In this document: piece by piece, positions 52,403 through 63,471 of the stretch
Position numbering within the stretch: the stretch's first letter is position 1
Layout of the letters: every line of letters begins with the position of its first letter
Source of the DNA: an uncultured Pelagibacteraceae bacterium
Lineage (GTDB): Bacteria; Pseudomonadota; Alphaproteobacteria; Pelagibacterales; Pelagibacteraceae
Direction: 5' to 3'
Assembly: GCA_902596915.1 (NCBI GenBank)
Contig: CACJVQ010000005.1
Span: 1 to 64,000 of the forward strand
Length of the DNA stretch: 64,000 nt
Program-made: the position numbers and the translations under genes
The notes under the pieces: model-generated
The model's input: only the letters and a program-made list of their open reading frames with translations
The model's database searches: none
Told to the model about the DNA's origin: nothing

Positions 52403-53700
52403 TGAATAAAATCTCATTAATAACTTTTTGTGTAATAGTTCTTATACTGCCAGTCAATGCAGCAACTTTAAGTGATGCATTAAAACAGACCTATCAGAAC
52501 AATTTAGAGCTTAAAGCTGAGAGAAAAAATTTAGAAGTTCAAAAGGAAGTCTTGAATATTTCTAAAAGTGATTTTTTTCCAACTTTAACTCTTTCAGGTA
52601 CTAAAAGTTTTGAAGATACAAATAAACTTACAAATCAAGATGGTACTGATGCTTCTATAACCAATACAAATCCAATGACATCTTCTGTAAAGTTAGAGCA
52701 AACACTTTTAGATGGTAGTGAACGTGGTACAAAATACGAAAAAAGTAAATTAGGATTAAACTTATCTGAAGCACAACTTATTAAAAAAGAGCAAGATGTT
52801 TTTATGAAAGCAATCGAGGCTTATACAGGCTTAATCCTTGCTTATGAAAAACTAAGTATTAATGAAGAAAATGTTAACCTACTCCAAAGACAATTCGAAA
52901 TAGATAATGCAAGACTATCTAGAGCTCAAATAACTGCAACTGACTTAGCACAGTCACAATCTTCTTTATCAGGGGCACAAGCAGGTTACATTGGAGCACA
53001 AAATTATATCGTAACCAGCAAATTAGCTTATGAAAATATAATTGGACCAATCAACAGCAATGAAAAATTAAAAAAAATTTATAATTCTGAAGTTCCACTA
53101 CCTCCAAGTTTAGTTGATGCAAAAAAGATATCTGAACAAAAAAGTCCCGATCTTATTATTGCTGAAATAGAATATGGACAGTCTGAATTAGATGTTAAAA
53201 TTGCAAGATCAGATTTATCTCCGACAGCAAAACTTTCACTTGAAAGATCATATACTGATGATCTAAGCGCAACTTATGATGAAAGAGAAAAAGATGTACT
53301 ACAAGCAACAGTAAGTTGGCCATTTCAATTCGGAGGAAAGAATAAATCTAATATAAATAAAAATCTTAAAGTTAAAGGAATGAAAAAATTACTACTAGAG
53401 AATGCTTTTAGAAATAATACTCAAGGTGTTACTGCAGCTTGGTCTACTTTAGAGTCTTCGAAAAGTCTTCTAAGAGCCGTACAATCACAAGTTAAGGCTG
53501 CTGAAATTGCTAATGAAGGGATTAGTTTTGAATATGAGAGTGGATTGAATAGATCTACATTTGATGTTCTTCAATCAAGATCAAATCTAATCAATGCTAA
53601 AATAAATCTCGCTGAGGCTGAAAGAAATTACTTATTAGCGCAATATAGACTGTTGAAGTCTGCAGGTTTATTAAATAGCGAATACCTAAAACTCAGATAA
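52402..53700 (+). CDS. tolC: TolC family outer membrane efflux protein
   Basis: ATLSDALKQTYQNNLELKAERKNLEVQKE..., FDVLQSRSNLINAKINLAEAERNYLLAQYRLLKSAG. Confidence 0.92.
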   Translation: MNKISLITFCVIVLILPVNAATLSDALKQTYQNNLELKAERKNLEVQKEVLNISKSDFFPTLTLSGTKSFEDTNKLTNQDGTDASITNTNPMTSSVKLEQTLLDGSERGTKYEKSKLGLNLSEAQLIKKEQDVFMKAIEAYTGLILAYEKLSINEENVNLLQRQFEIDNARLSRAQITATDLAQSQSSLSGAQAGYIGAQNYIVTSKLAYENIIGPINSNEKLKKIYNSEVPLPPSLVDAKKISEQKSPDLIIAEIEYGQSELDVKIARSDLSPTAKLSLERSYTDDLSATYDEREKDVLQATVSWPFQFGGKNKSNINKNLKVKGMKKLLLENAFRNNTQGVTAAWSTLESSKSLLRAVQSQVKAAEIANEGISFEYESGLNRSTFDVLQSRSNLINAKINLAEAERNYLLAQYRLLKSAGLLNSEYLKLR

Positions 53701-53743
53701 ATAGGGACTTCTAGGCCTAATTTCAAAAAAATATTGCCAATGA

Positions 53744-53758
53744 GAACAAAATGTGTAC
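53744..53758 (+). promoter_or_regulatory. candidate LexA-like box upstream of recA
   Basis: GAAC-AAAATGT-GTAC, one mismatch to GAAC-N7-GAAC, sharing GAACAAAAT with the umuD box. Confidence 0.5.
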
Positions 53759-53787
53759 ATTTATTTTCATGATTCGAATGTTAATAA

Positions 53788-54933
53788 ATGAAAAAAACGA
53801 GGCAAAAAATGACTAAAAATAACCTAAAAGTGGTGAAAACCGCAAAAGATAAAGAATTGGAAGATAAAGAAAAAAATAAAGCACTAGATGCTGCAATCAG
53901 CCAAATAACAGATAGTTTTGGAAAAGGCTCTGTGATGAAGCTTGGAGAACAAAAAGCAATGGATATAGAGTCCGTTTCTACTGGATCTTTAAGTTTGGAT
54001 TTAGCACTTGGAATAGGCGGATTGCCAAAAGGTAGAATTGTTGAAATTTACGGACCAGAGTCATCTGGTAAAACTACATTAGCTTTACAAGTTGTTGCTG
54101 AAGCACAAAGAGCAGGTGGAATTTGTGGATTTGTAGATGCAGAACATGCACTGGATCCAGTTTATGCAAAGAAATTAGGTGTTAATACTGAAGAATTACT
54201 TATTTCACAGCCAGATACTGGTGAACAAGCATTGGAAATAACAGATACTTTAATTAAATCTGGCTCAATGTCAGTTTTAGTAGTCGACTCAGTTGCAGCA
54301 TTAACTCCAAGAGCAGAAATTGAAGGAGACATGGGGGATCACCATGTTGGTCTTCAAGCAAGACTAATGTCTCAAGCTCTTAGAAAATTAACAGGATCAA
54401 TTTCCAGAACTAATACAATGGTTATATTTATTAACCAAATTAGAATGAAAATTGGTGTAATGTTTGGAAGTCCAGAAACAACCTCCGGAGGTAATTCTTT
54501 GAAATTTTATTCTTCAGTGAGAATGGATATTAGAAGAATTGGAGCAATAAAAGATAAAGAGCAAATTGTTGGAAATACAACAAGAGTAAAAGTTGTTAAA
54601 AACAAAGTTGCACCACCATTTAAAGTTGTTGAGTTTGATTTAATGTATGGAAAAGGAATTAGTAAAGTAGGGGAACTAATCGACCTTGGTGCTAAAGCCG
54701 AGATTGTTGAAAAATCTGGAGCTTGGTACGCTTATAAAGGTGAAAAAATTGGTCAAGGTAGAGAGAACGCTAAACTTTACCTTGAACAAAATCCAAAAGC
54801 TGCGGCTGAAATTGAAATGGCTATTAGAGAAAAAGCTGGTGTTATTTCAAAGAAGATTGAAGGCAACCCTTTAAGCGAAGAAAAGCTTGAAGCGCAGAAA
54901 AAAGAGGAAGAAGTTCCTACTAAAAAGAATTAG
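53788..54933 (+). CDS. recA: recombinase RecA
   Basis: [61 protein letters not shown]; start could be the ATG at 53809. Confidence 0.98.
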   Translation: MKKTRQKMTKNNLKVVKTAKDKELEDKEKNKALDAAISQITDSFGKGSVMKLGEQKAMDIESVSTGSLSLDLALGIGGLPKGRIVEIYGPESSGKTTLALQVVAEAQRAGGICGFVDAEHALDPVYAKKLGVNTEELLISQPDTGEQALEITDTLIKSGSMSVLVVDSVAALTPRAEIEGDMGDHHVGLQARLMSQALRKLTGSISRTNTMVIFINQIRMKIGVMFGSPETTSGGNSLKFYSSVRMDIRRIGAIKDKEQIVGNTTRVKVVKNKVAPPFKVVEFDLMYGKGISKVGELIDLGAKAEIVEKSGAWYAYKGEKIGQGRENAKLYLEQNPKAAAEIEMAIREKAGVISKKIEGNPLSEEKLEAQKKEEEVPTKKN

Positions 54934-54952
54934 CAGATAACTTTTAGTTATT

Positions 54953-54983
54953 AAAAAAAGGCGCTCTAATGGGCGCCTTTTTT
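54953..54983 (+). terminator. rho-independent terminator after recA
   Basis: AAAAAAAGGCGC-TCTAATGG-GCGCCTTTTTT. Confidence 0.92.
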
Positions 54984-55032
54984 CCCTTTAGAAGTGTAGA
55001 CATCATATAAAAATGCTGTATTTTGGTTAAAT

Positions 55033-57696
55033 ATGGCTAAAACATTAAATGAAATAAGGTCAGCATTTTTGGATTATTTTGAAAAAAATGATCACAAAAT
55101 AGTTGAGTCTAGCAATTTAGTCCCGAATAATGACCCAACTCTGATGTTTGCTAATTCAGGAATGGTCCAATTTAAAAATGTGTTTACTGGACTTGAAAAG
55201 AGAGACTATCAAAGAGCTACAACATCTCAAAAATGTGTAAGAGCAGGTGGTAAGCATAACGATCTTGAAAATGTTGGCTATACACCAAGACACCATACAT
55301 TTTTTGAAATGCTGGGAAACTTTTCCTTTGGTGATTATTTTAAAGAAAGAGCAATTGAACTTGCGTGGAATTTAATAACAAAAGAATTTGGTTTAGATAA
55401 GAACAGACTTTATGTGACTGTCTACCATGACGATGATGAAGCCTTTAATTATTGGAAAAAAATTGCTGGGTTAAGTGAAGATAAAATCATCAGGATAGCA
55501 ACATCTGATAATTTTTGGTCTATGGGTGAAACTGGACCTTGTGGTCCTTGTTCAGAGATATTTTATGATCATGGAGACCATCTTGAAGGTGGATTGCCTG
55601 GAACAAAAAATGAAGATGGAGATAGGTTTATTGAAATTTGGAATTTAGTCTTTATGCAGTATGAGCAAATTTCAAAAGACAAACGAATTAATTTGCCAAA
55701 ACCATCAGTTGATACTGGAATGGGATTAGAGAGAATTGCTGCATTACTTCAAGGAACTCACGATAACTATGAAACAGATCATTTTAAAAAAATAATTAAT
55801 TCTGCTGCAGAAATTTTAAAAGTTAAACCAAATAAAGAAAATTTAGCAAGTTTTAGAGTAATAGCAGATCACTTAAGAGCAAGTTCATTTTTAATTGCAG
55901 AAGGAGTTTTGCCATCAAACGAGGGGAGAGGTTACGTCTTAAGAAGAATAATGAGAAGAGGAATGAGGCATTCTCATTTTCTTGGGTCTAAAGAGCCTAT
56001 TTTTTATAATATTTTCAAAACACTTAGAGATGAAATGAAAGAGAATTACTCAGAAATAGAAAGGGCTGAATCTCTAATAAAAGAAACATTAAAAATGGAG
56101 GAAGAAAAATTTTTAGTTCTTTTAGATAGAGGTATTAAAATATTAAATGAGGAAATAACTAAAATAGATAAGACATTACCAGGAGAAGTAGCCTTTAAAC
56201 TCTATGATACTTACGGCTTTCCACTAGACCTGACACAAGACATCTTAAAAAATAAATCATTAACAATAGATAACGATAAATTTCAAAGATTAATGAAAGA
56301 GAGCAAAGAGCTTGCTAAGAAAAACTGGAAAGGCTCTGGTGATAGTGCAGTAGATGATATTTGGTTTTCCATAAAAGATAAATTAGGCCCTTCAGAATTC
56401 TTAGGATATGAAACTGATCAAGCAGAAGGCATTGTTTTATCATTATTAAAAGACAATAAAGAGGTAAATGCACTAAGTGAAAATGATGAGGGTATGATTA
56501 TTTTAAATCAAACTCCTTTTTATGGTGAGTCAGGAGGACAGGTAGGAGATACTGGTCAAATAATATCTGGAGATTTTATATTTGAGATAACAGATGTCCA
56601 AAAAAAATTAGGTGATCTATTTGTGCATTATGGAAAAGTCAAATCAGGAAGTATAAAGATCAAAGATAACGTTGAGATGAAAATTGATATAGATAGACGT
56701 AATAATATTAGAGCATATCATTCAGCAACTCATCTTTTACATGAATCTTTAAGAAGAGTATTAGGAACTCATGTAACACAAAAAGGTTCATTAGTTGCAC
56801 CGGACAGATTAAGATTTGATTTTAGTCATATGAAGCCGATTTCAGATCAAGAAATTGAAAAAATAGAAAGTCATGTAAATTCTATGGTTCAAAAAAAATC
56901 AGAAGTTAAAACGAGGATAATGACACCTAAAGAGGCAGTTGATAATGGAGCACTTGCACTCTTTGGAGAAAAATATGGAGAAGAAGTTAGAGTATTATCT
57001 ATGGGAGATGATAAAGAAAAGTATTTTTCTACTGAATTATGTGGTGGTACACACGTAAGAAATACAGGTGACATTGGAAAATTCAAAATTATTAGTCAAT
57101 CTTCAATTGCAGCTGGTGTTAGAAGAGTTGAAGCTCTTAGAGAAAATCAATTAAATATTTTTTTACAAAAAAAAGAAAAATTATCTGATTTATCAAATCA
57201 GAAAGATGAAGAAATGATTAATGATTTATCAAAACAAATAATTAAATTGGGTGGTAAGCCAAATTTAGATAATGAGGATAATAAGATTTTACTTAAAGAG
57301 TTATCAAAACAATTAGAACAACTAAAATTTAGTTCAATTTTGGATAATAATTCAAAAAATATAATTCATGATGATAAAATTAATAATATAAATGTAAGAT
57401 TTCAAAAAGTTGAAGATCTTCCGCCTAAAGAACTAAGAAAACTAGTTGATACTGGCAAAAGAGATCTAAAAAGTGGAATAATAATAGTTTTTGCTAGTTT
57501 AGATGACAAAGTAGGTATTGCAGTAGGAATTACAGAAGAACTTTCAGATAAGTATGATGCTGTTAAATTTGCAAAAACAGGCTCTGAAGTTATTGGTGGC
57601 AAAGGCGGGGGTGGTAGAAAAGATTTTGCACAAGCTGGTGGTCAATTTAAAGATAAAATTGATGAGGCTTTCAAAAAAATTAAGTCTTTAATTTAA
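55033..57696 (+). CDS. alaS: alanyl-tRNA synthetase
   Basis: [42 protein letters not shown]-terminal [13 protein letters not shown]. Confidence 0.98.
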   Translation: MAKTLNEIRSAFLDYFEKNDHKIVESSNLVPNNDPTLMFANSGMVQFKNVFTGLEKRDYQRATTSQKCVRAGGKHNDLENVGYTPRHHTFFEMLGNFSFGDYFKERAIELAWNLITKEFGLDKNRLYVTVYHDDDEAFNYWKKIAGLSEDKIIRIATSDNFWSMGETGPCGPCSEIFYDHGDHLEGGLPGTKNEDGDRFIEIWNLVFMQYEQISKDKRINLPKPSVDTGMGLERIAALLQGTHDNYETDHFKKIINSAAEILKVKPNKENLASFRVIADHLRASSFLIAEGVLPSNEGRGYVLRRIMRRGMRHSHFLGSKEPIFYNIFKTLRDEMKENYSEIERAESLIKETLKMEEEKFLVLLDRGIKILNEEITKIDKTLPGEVAFKLYDTYGFPLDLTQDILKNKSLTIDNDKFQRLMKESKELAKKNWKGSGDSAVDDIWFSIKDKLGPSEFLGYETDQAEGIVLSLLKDNKEVNALSENDEGMIILNQTPFYGESGGQVGDTGQIISGDFIFEITDVQKKLGDLFVHYGKVKSGSIKIKDNVEMKIDIDRRNNIRAYHSATHLLHESLRRVLGTHVTQKGSLVAPDRLRFDFSHMKPISDQEIEKIESHVNSMVQKKSEVKTRIMTPKEAVDNGALALFGEKYGEEVRVLSMGDDKEKYFSTELCGGTHVRNTGDIGKFKIISQSSIAAGVRRVEALRENQLNIFLQKKEKLSDLSNQKDEEMINDLSKQIIKLGGKPNLDNEDNKILLKELSKQLEQLKFSSILDNNSKNIIHDDKINNINVRFQKVEDLPPKELRKLVDTGKRDLKSGIIIVFASLDDKVGIAVGITEELSDKYDAVKFAKTGSEVIGGKGGGGRKDFAQAGGQFKDKIDEAFKKIKSLI

Positions 57697-58902
57697 TTTC
57701 TGTCTCAACTTACCATCTAAAGTATCTAAAAATTGATTAGTTGTTAGATATTTTGTAGATGGACCTATTAATATAGCCAAATCCTTAGTCATTGATCCTT
57801 CCTCAACACAATCAACACATACATTTTCAAGTGTTTCTGCAAATTTAATCAGTTCTTCGTTTCCATCTAACTTTCCTCTGTGAGCTAAACCACGTGTCCA
57901 AGCAAAGATTGAAGCTATTGGATTTGTTGAAGTTTCTTTTCCTTGTTGATGCATTCTAAAATGTCTGGTTACTGTTCCATGTGCCGCTTCAGCTTCCATA
58001 GTTTTACCGTCTGGAGCAAGCAAAACACTTGTCATTAAACCTAATGATCCATATCCTTGAGCTACAGTGTCTGATTGAACATCTCCATCGTAATTCTTGC
58101 ATGCCCAGATATATTTGCCATGCCATTTCATTGCACATGCTACCATGTCATCAATTAACCTATGTTCATAGGTAATTTTATTTTGTTCAAATTTATCTTT
58201 AAATTCTTTTTCAAAAACTTCTTGAAAAATATCTTTGAATCTACCATCGTATCTTTTTAAAATTGTATTCTTAGTTGAAAGGTAAACAGGCCATTTTTTA
58301 ATTAATCCATAATTAAAACAAGATCTTGCAAAGTCTTCTATTGATTTATCCAAATTATACATTGATAAAGCAATTCCAGGCCCAGGAAAATTAAATACTT
58401 CATATTTTCTCTCATCAGATCCATCTTCAGCAGTCCATTTAATTTCTAATTTACCTTTACCAGGAACAGTAAAGTCAGTTGCTCTATATTGATCCCCAAA
58501 GGCATGTCTACCTATGATTAAAGGATCTGTCCAAGAGGGAACAAGTTTTGGAATATTTTTACAAATTATTGGTTCTCTAAAAACAGTTCCTCCAATAATA
58601 TTCCTAATAGTACCATTTGGAGACCTCCACATTTTTTTTAAATTAAATTCTCTTACTCTGGCCTCGTCAGGGGTGATAGTTGCACATTTAATTCCAACAC
58701 CATTTTTTTTAATTGCATTAGCACATTCAACAGTGATTTTATCTTCAGTTTTATCTCTACTTACCATCCCCAAATCGTAGTATTCAATTTTTAAATCTAA
58801 GTAAGTTAAAATAAGCTTATTTTTAATGAAGTCCCATATAACTCTGGTCATTTCATCACCATCAAGTTCGACAATGGGGTTTTTAACCTTTATTTTACTC
58901 AT
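57688..58902 (-). CDS. icd: NADP-dependent isocitrate dehydrogenase
   Basis: [49 protein letters not shown]. Confidence 0.96.
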   Translation of the reverse strand: MSKIKVKNPIVELDGDEMTRVIWDFIKNKLILTYLDLKIEYYDLGMVSRDKTEDKITVECANAIKKNGVGIKCATITPDEARVREFNLKKMWRSPNGTIRNIIGGTVFREPIICKNIPKLVPSWTDPLIIGRHAFGDQYRATDFTVPGKGKLEIKWTAEDGSDERKYEVFNFPGPGIALSMYNLDKSIEDFARSCFNYGLIKKWPVYLSTKNTILKRYDGRFKDIFQEVFEKEFKDKFEQNKITYEHRLIDDMVACAMKWHGKYIWACKNYDGDVQSDTVAQGYGSLGLMTSVLLAPDGKTMEAEAAHGTVTRHFRMHQQGKETSTNPIASIFAWTRGLAHRGKLDGNEELIKFAETLENVCVDCVEEGSMTKDLAILIGPSTKYLTTNQFLDTLDGKLRQKLN

Positions 58903-58980
58903 TTTTTCGATATATCTTAATAGTTGAATTTATTCTTTTTGTATACATATTAATCCACAATTATCAATTATAGGATTGTC

Positions 58981-59625
58981 ATGAGTAAAATATTTCCAAA
59001 AATTCACAATGAAGGGTACAAATTTATTATTATTTTTGCAATCGTAACTATAATTCTCTACTTCATTAATGGTTTTCTTGGTTTTATCGGATTAGTATTA
59101 ACTATTTGGTGTTACTATTTTTTTAGAGATCCTGAAAGAATATCTATAGGAGATGATAATTTTCTTACAAGTCCTGCTGATGGAGTTGTATTACAAGTAA
59201 TGGATACTAATGGTCCAAAAGAACTAGGTTTAGAAAATAAACAAATGAAAAAGATAAGTATTTTCATGGATGTATTCGATTGTCATGTAAATAGATCACC
59301 CTGCTCTGGAGCGATATCAGAAATACTTTATAAACCAGGAAAGTTTTTTAATGCTTCATTAGATAAGGCAAGTGAAGATAATGAGAGGAATTATTATAAA
59401 ATAAAAAATTCTGATGGAGAAGATATAATTGTTGTTCAAATAGCAGGACTTGTTGCTAGAAGAATTGTAACAGAAGTTTCTAAAGATGAACTTTTAGAAC
59501 AAGGTTCAAGAATAGGAATGATTAGATTTGGAAGTAGAGCAGATATATATTTTGAAAATTATACACCTTTAGTAAAAGTTGATCAAAAAACAATAGCTGG
59601 TGAGACCCTAATAGCAAAAAAATAA
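58981..59625 (+). CDS. psd: phosphatidylserine decarboxylase
   Basis: SPADGVVLQV, MDVFDCHVNRSPCSG, GSRIGMIRFGSRADIYF. Confidence 0.93.
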   Translation: MSKIFPKIHNEGYKFIIIFAIVTIILYFINGFLGFIGLVLTIWCYYFFRDPERISIGDDNFLTSPADGVVLQVMDTNGPKELGLENKQMKKISIFMDVFDCHVNRSPCSGAISEILYKPGKFFNASLDKASEDNERNYYKIKNSDGEDIIVVQIAGLVARRIVTEVSKDELLEQGSRIGMIRFGSRADIYFENYTPLVKVDQKTIAGETLIAKK

Positions 59626-59629
59626 TTTA

Positions 59630-60424
59630 ATGGAACCACAAAAAAATATTAAATTAGTTTCTAATAAAAAGACAAGGGTAATTTTACCAAATATATTAAC
59701 ACTTGTTGGAGTTTGTATTGGCTTAACATCAATTAAATTTGCATTTGATGGTAAGTTTGAATTGTCAATTATTGCAGTTATAGTTGCTGCAATTATTGAT
59801 GGTTTAGATGGCAGAATTGCTAGATTGATTAAAGGAACTTCTAAAGTTGGTAAAGAACTAGACTCACTTACAGATGTTATAAGTTTTGGTGTTGCGCCTG
59901 CTTTTATAATGTATTTTTGGGCCTTATCCGAAACTGGAAGGGTTGGTTGGTTAATTTCGTTAATTTATGTTGTTTGTGTTGCACTTAGACTTGCAAGGTT
60001 TAATGTTTCATCAAACGAAGAAAGTTCTTGGAAAGATAATTTTTTTGAAGGTATCCCCTCACCAGCGGGTGGAGTTCTAGTTTTGATGCCTTTAATATTA
60101 AGCATAAGTGAATTTCAATTTTTAAACTTAAACTATCAAATTATTGTACCTATCATGTTTATTATTGTTTCAATATTATTAATAAGCAAAATACCTACTT
60201 ATTCTTTTAAAAGGATAGTAGTTCCAAGAAGTGCATCAATATTTCTATTGTTTGGGATAATTTTATATTTTGGCTTAATTCTTGTTTACACATTTAATGC
60301 AATAATTATTTCAGGAGTAATTTATTTATTAATGGTTCCTATAAGCTCAATGCATTATCTTATGATTAAAAAAAATGAGAAAACTATCACAGAGCATACA
60401 GATCATCATGAAGATATATTATAA
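59630..60424 (+). CDS. pssA: CDP-diacylglycerol--serine O-phosphatidyltransferase
   Basis: DGLDGRIARLIKGTSKVGKELDSLTDVISFGVAPA CDP-alcohol phosphatidyltransferase motif. Confidence 0.94.
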   Translation: MEPQKNIKLVSNKKTRVILPNILTLVGVCIGLTSIKFAFDGKFELSIIAVIVAAIIDGLDGRIARLIKGTSKVGKELDSLTDVISFGVAPAFIMYFWALSETGRVGWLISLIYVVCVALRLARFNVSSNEESSWKDNFFEGIPSPAGGVLVLMPLILSISEFQFLNLNYQIIVPIMFIIVSILLISKIPTYSFKRIVVPRSASIFLLFGIILYFGLILVYTFNAIIISGVIYLLMVPISSMHYLMIKKNEKTITEHTDHHEDIL

Positions 60425-61324
60425 ATGAATGCTAAAACAATAATTTCACTAGCAGACTCAAATTATTTCAATCTTTTAAATGAATTAGTAGACTCGATTA
60501 ATAGATTTGAACAAAGTAAAGAAATAGATATTTGCATAATGGATGCTGGATTAACAACTGATCAAATTAAGATTTTACAAAAAAAAGTATTTCAAATTAA
60601 AAAAGCAGAGTGGGACATAGAAGTACCAAATTCAAAGGTTAAAGGAAGAGAATGGTTGAAGAGTCAAGTTTCAAGAGCTTTTATACCAAATTATTTTCCA
60701 GGTTATAAAAAATATTTATGGATAGACGCAGATGCTTGGGTAAATTCTTGGAACTCAATAGATTTATATTTTAAGGGATGTGAAAATAAAAAATTAGCTA
60801 TAGCAACTTCGGCTGATAGATCATACGGAAGAGTTCTGAGAGCAGAATGGATATTTGGAAGTTTGGCTAGAATAAGATCACAGAATTACAAACATGCTAA
60901 ATCTTCAGGATTTTCTGAAAAAGTTGCACGAGATGTAGCTCTAGAGCCTCACTTAAATATAGGATTATTTTCTTTGGAAGAAAATGCTCCACATTGGGAC
61001 GCATGGCAAAAAAATTTAAAAAAAGCATTAGCTTCAGGTAAAATATGGGGCTCCGAGCAGATAGCGATGAACATTACAATTTACTCTGATAACTTAGATG
61101 TAGAAATATTACCTGCGTATTGTAATTGGACACATATAGATGCAATGAAATTTGATAAAAAGAATGGCACCTTCGTTGAACCATATTTGCCAAACCATGA
61201 AATTGGAATTGTCCATCTCGCAGGAAAAAATAATGACAATATAAGAAACGATAAAAATCATATTTCCAAGATTGAAACATTGGATGGTGATATAATTGAA
61301 AAATCCTTAAGATTTGAGAATTAG
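60425..61324 (+). CDS. glycosyltransferase-like (GT-A/GT8-like) protein
   Basis: YFNLLNELVDSI..., YKKYLWIDADAWV (DxD), GSEQIAMNITIY, PAYCNWTH, IVHLAGK. Confidence 0.6.
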   Translation: MNAKTIISLADSNYFNLLNELVDSINRFEQSKEIDICIMDAGLTTDQIKILQKKVFQIKKAEWDIEVPNSKVKGREWLKSQVSRAFIPNYFPGYKKYLWIDADAWVNSWNSIDLYFKGCENKKLAIATSADRSYGRVLRAEWIFGSLARIRSQNYKHAKSSGFSEKVARDVALEPHLNIGLFSLEENAPHWDAWQKNLKKALASGKIWGSEQIAMNITIYSDNLDVEILPAYCNWTHIDAMKFDKKNGTFVEPYLPNHEIGIVHLAGKNNDNIRNDKNHISKIETLDGDIIEKSLRFEN

Positions 61325-61936
61325 TTGAAAAAGAACAAGTTTTCTAAGAATTGGATAATTAAGCAAAAAAGAGATATTTACGTTAAAAAATCAAAATTAG
61401 AGGGGTATAGATCAAGAGCAGTATATAAATTAGAAGAAATAAATAATAAATTTAACCTCATTAAAAATAATACCCTAGTCATAGATCTTGGTGCAGCCCC
61501 AGGTAGTTGGTCACAGTTCATTTCAAGAAATTTCAATAACTCAAAAATAATTTCGATTGACTTGAAAGATATTGAGCCAATTAAGAATTTAGTACACATA
61601 AAAGGAGATTTCACAGATGAAAGACATAAAAAAAATATTAAAAATTATTTTGGAAAAAAAGTTGATCTTATAATCTCAGACATGGCTGTTAATACTACAG
61701 GCAATAAAAGTGTAGACTCACTAGTTACAGGTGAATTATGTATAGATGCAATGAATTTTGCGGTTGAATTACTAAATAAAAAAGGAAGTTTTATCTCAAA
61801 ACTTTTTATGGGATCATCTTTTAACGAGATTGTCGCATTAGGTAAAAAATTATTCTTAGATGTTGATATTTTTAAGCCGCCTTCAAGCAGGAAAGACTCT
61901 AAGGAAAATTTTATAATTTGTAGAAATTTGAGATAG
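61325..61936 (+). CDS. rlmE: 23S rRNA (uridine(2552)-2'-O)-methyltransferase
   Basis: YRSRAVYKLEEIN, VIDLGAAPGSWSQFI, LIISDMAVNTTG; TTG start. Confidence 0.92.
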   Translation: MKKNKFSKNWIIKQKRDIYVKKSKLEGYRSRAVYKLEEINNKFNLIKNNTLVIDLGAAPGSWSQFISRNFNNSKIISIDLKDIEPIKNLVHIKGDFTDERHKKNIKNYFGKKVDLIISDMAVNTTGNKSVDSLVTGELCIDAMNFAVELLNKKGSFISKLFMGSSFNEIVALGKKLFLDVDIFKPPSSRKDSKENFIICRNLR

Positions 61937-61975
61937 TTATCCTTTTATTTTTTCACGAATCATTTATATAAGGAC

Positions 61976-63040
61976 ATGGAAACTATTAATGAAGCTTTAA
62001 CATTTGATGATGTTACTCTAGCTCCAAATTACTCAGAAATTCTACCTAATGAAGTAAATACTTCAATTAATTTAACAGAAAGTCTTAAGCTAGAAATACC
62101 CCTTTTATCCTCCGCAATGGATACTGTTACAGGATCATCCATGGGCATTGCAATGGCAAAAGCTGGAGGATTAGGAATAATTCATAGAAATCTAAATATA
62201 AACGAACAAATTAAAGAAATTAGAAAAGTTAAGTCAAAAAAAATATTAGTAGGGGCGGCAGTTGGAGCAAGTGAAAAAGAATTAAAGAGAGCTGAAAAAA
62301 TATTAAAAGAGAATTTAGATATAATTGTAATTGATACCGCACATGGTCATACCAAAAAAGTAGCATATATAATTAAAAAAATTAAAAAATTACGCCCTAA
62401 AAAAACTGCAATTTGCGCAGGAAATATAGCTACGGCAGAGGCTGCAAAATTTTTAGTTGGATTAGGCGTAGATATTATAAAAGTTGGGATAGGCCCAGGA
62501 TCTATTTGCACAACAAGACTAGTAGCGGGAATAGGAGTTCCACAGTTAAGCGCAATATTAAATGTTAAAAAGGGAATCGGAAAGAATAAAACAAGATTAA
62601 TTGCTGATGGGGGAATAAAATTTTCTGGTGATATCGCAAAAGCATTAGCTGCTGGGGCAGACGCAGTTATGATAGGATCATTATTTGCTGGAACAGATGA
62701 AGCGCCCGGAAAAAAAATAAAGAAAAAGGGTAAACTTTACAAATATTTTAGAGGTATGGGATCAATAGGTGCAATGAATAAAGGTTCAGCAGATAGATAT
62801 TTTCAATCAAAACAAAAGGATACATCAAAATATGTAGCAGAAGGTGTAGAAGGATACATTAAATACAAAGGTGGAGTTGATAAAATAATCTATAACCTAG
62901 TTGGAGGTTTGAAATCTTCAATGGGCTATTTGGGAGCTAAGAAAGTAATCGATTTAAGAAATAAGCCAAAGTTTGTAAAAATTACTAAAGCAGGTTTTTA
63001 TGAAAGTATGGTACATAATATAGATATGGTAAAAAAATAA
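61976..63040 (+). CDS. guaB: IMP dehydrogenase lacking CBS domains
   Basis: LTFDDVTLAPNYSEILPNEV, MDTVTGSSMGIAMAKAGGLGIIHRN, KVGIGPGSICTTR; 354 aa. Confidence 0.93.
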   Translation: METINEALTFDDVTLAPNYSEILPNEVNTSINLTESLKLEIPLLSSAMDTVTGSSMGIAMAKAGGLGIIHRNLNINEQIKEIRKVKSKKILVGAAVGASEKELKRAEKILKENLDIIVIDTAHGHTKKVAYIIKKIKKLRPKKTAICAGNIATAEAAKFLVGLGVDIIKVGIGPGSICTTRLVAGIGVPQLSAILNVKKGIGKNKTRLIADGGIKFSGDIAKALAAGADAVMIGSLFAGTDEAPGKKIKKKGKLYKYFRGMGSIGAMNKGSADRYFQSKQKDTSKYVAEGVEGYIKYKGGVDKIIYNLVGGLKSSMGYLGAKKVIDLRNKPKFVKITKAGFYESMVHNIDMVKK

Positions 63041-63042
63041 CT

Positions 63043-63471
63043 ATGAGATACTTGATTTTAATAATTACTTTATTTTTGTTTACTATTATTGCTAAGGCAA
63101 ATGAAAATAATTTTTTTAATGAGGCTAAAGATTTGTTTGAAAAAGAAAAATATGAGGACTCAAAATTTTTATTTCATAGAAATATAATTTATAATCCAAA
63201 AGACTCAGAATCTTACCTGTATCTAGCTAAAATTTTTAAAATAGAAGAAGATATAAGACAAGAAGAAAAGAATATTAAAACTACCTTACTTTTAGACCCC
63301 AAGAATGAGGAGGCAATGTTCCTTTTAATTGATATAGAATTAGAAAGATCAAACTTTTCAAAAGCGGATGAATTAAGTAAAGATTTTAAGAAAATTTGTG
63401 TTGAGATGTGTGAAAAAATAGCTGCAATTGAAAGCCGTTTAAAAGATTTTGAAAGAAAAGATGCGTCTTGA
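63043..63471 (+). CDS. small TPR-containing exported protein
   Basis: Signal peptide followed by TPR-like repeats ([40 protein letters not shown]). Confidence 0.65.
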   Translation: MRYLILIITLFLFTIIAKANENNFFNEAKDLFEKEKYEDSKFLFHRNIIYNPKDSESYLYLAKIFKIEEDIRQEEKNIKTTLLLDPKNEEAMFLLIDIELERSNFSKADELSKDFKKICVEMCEKIAAIESRLKDFERKDAS

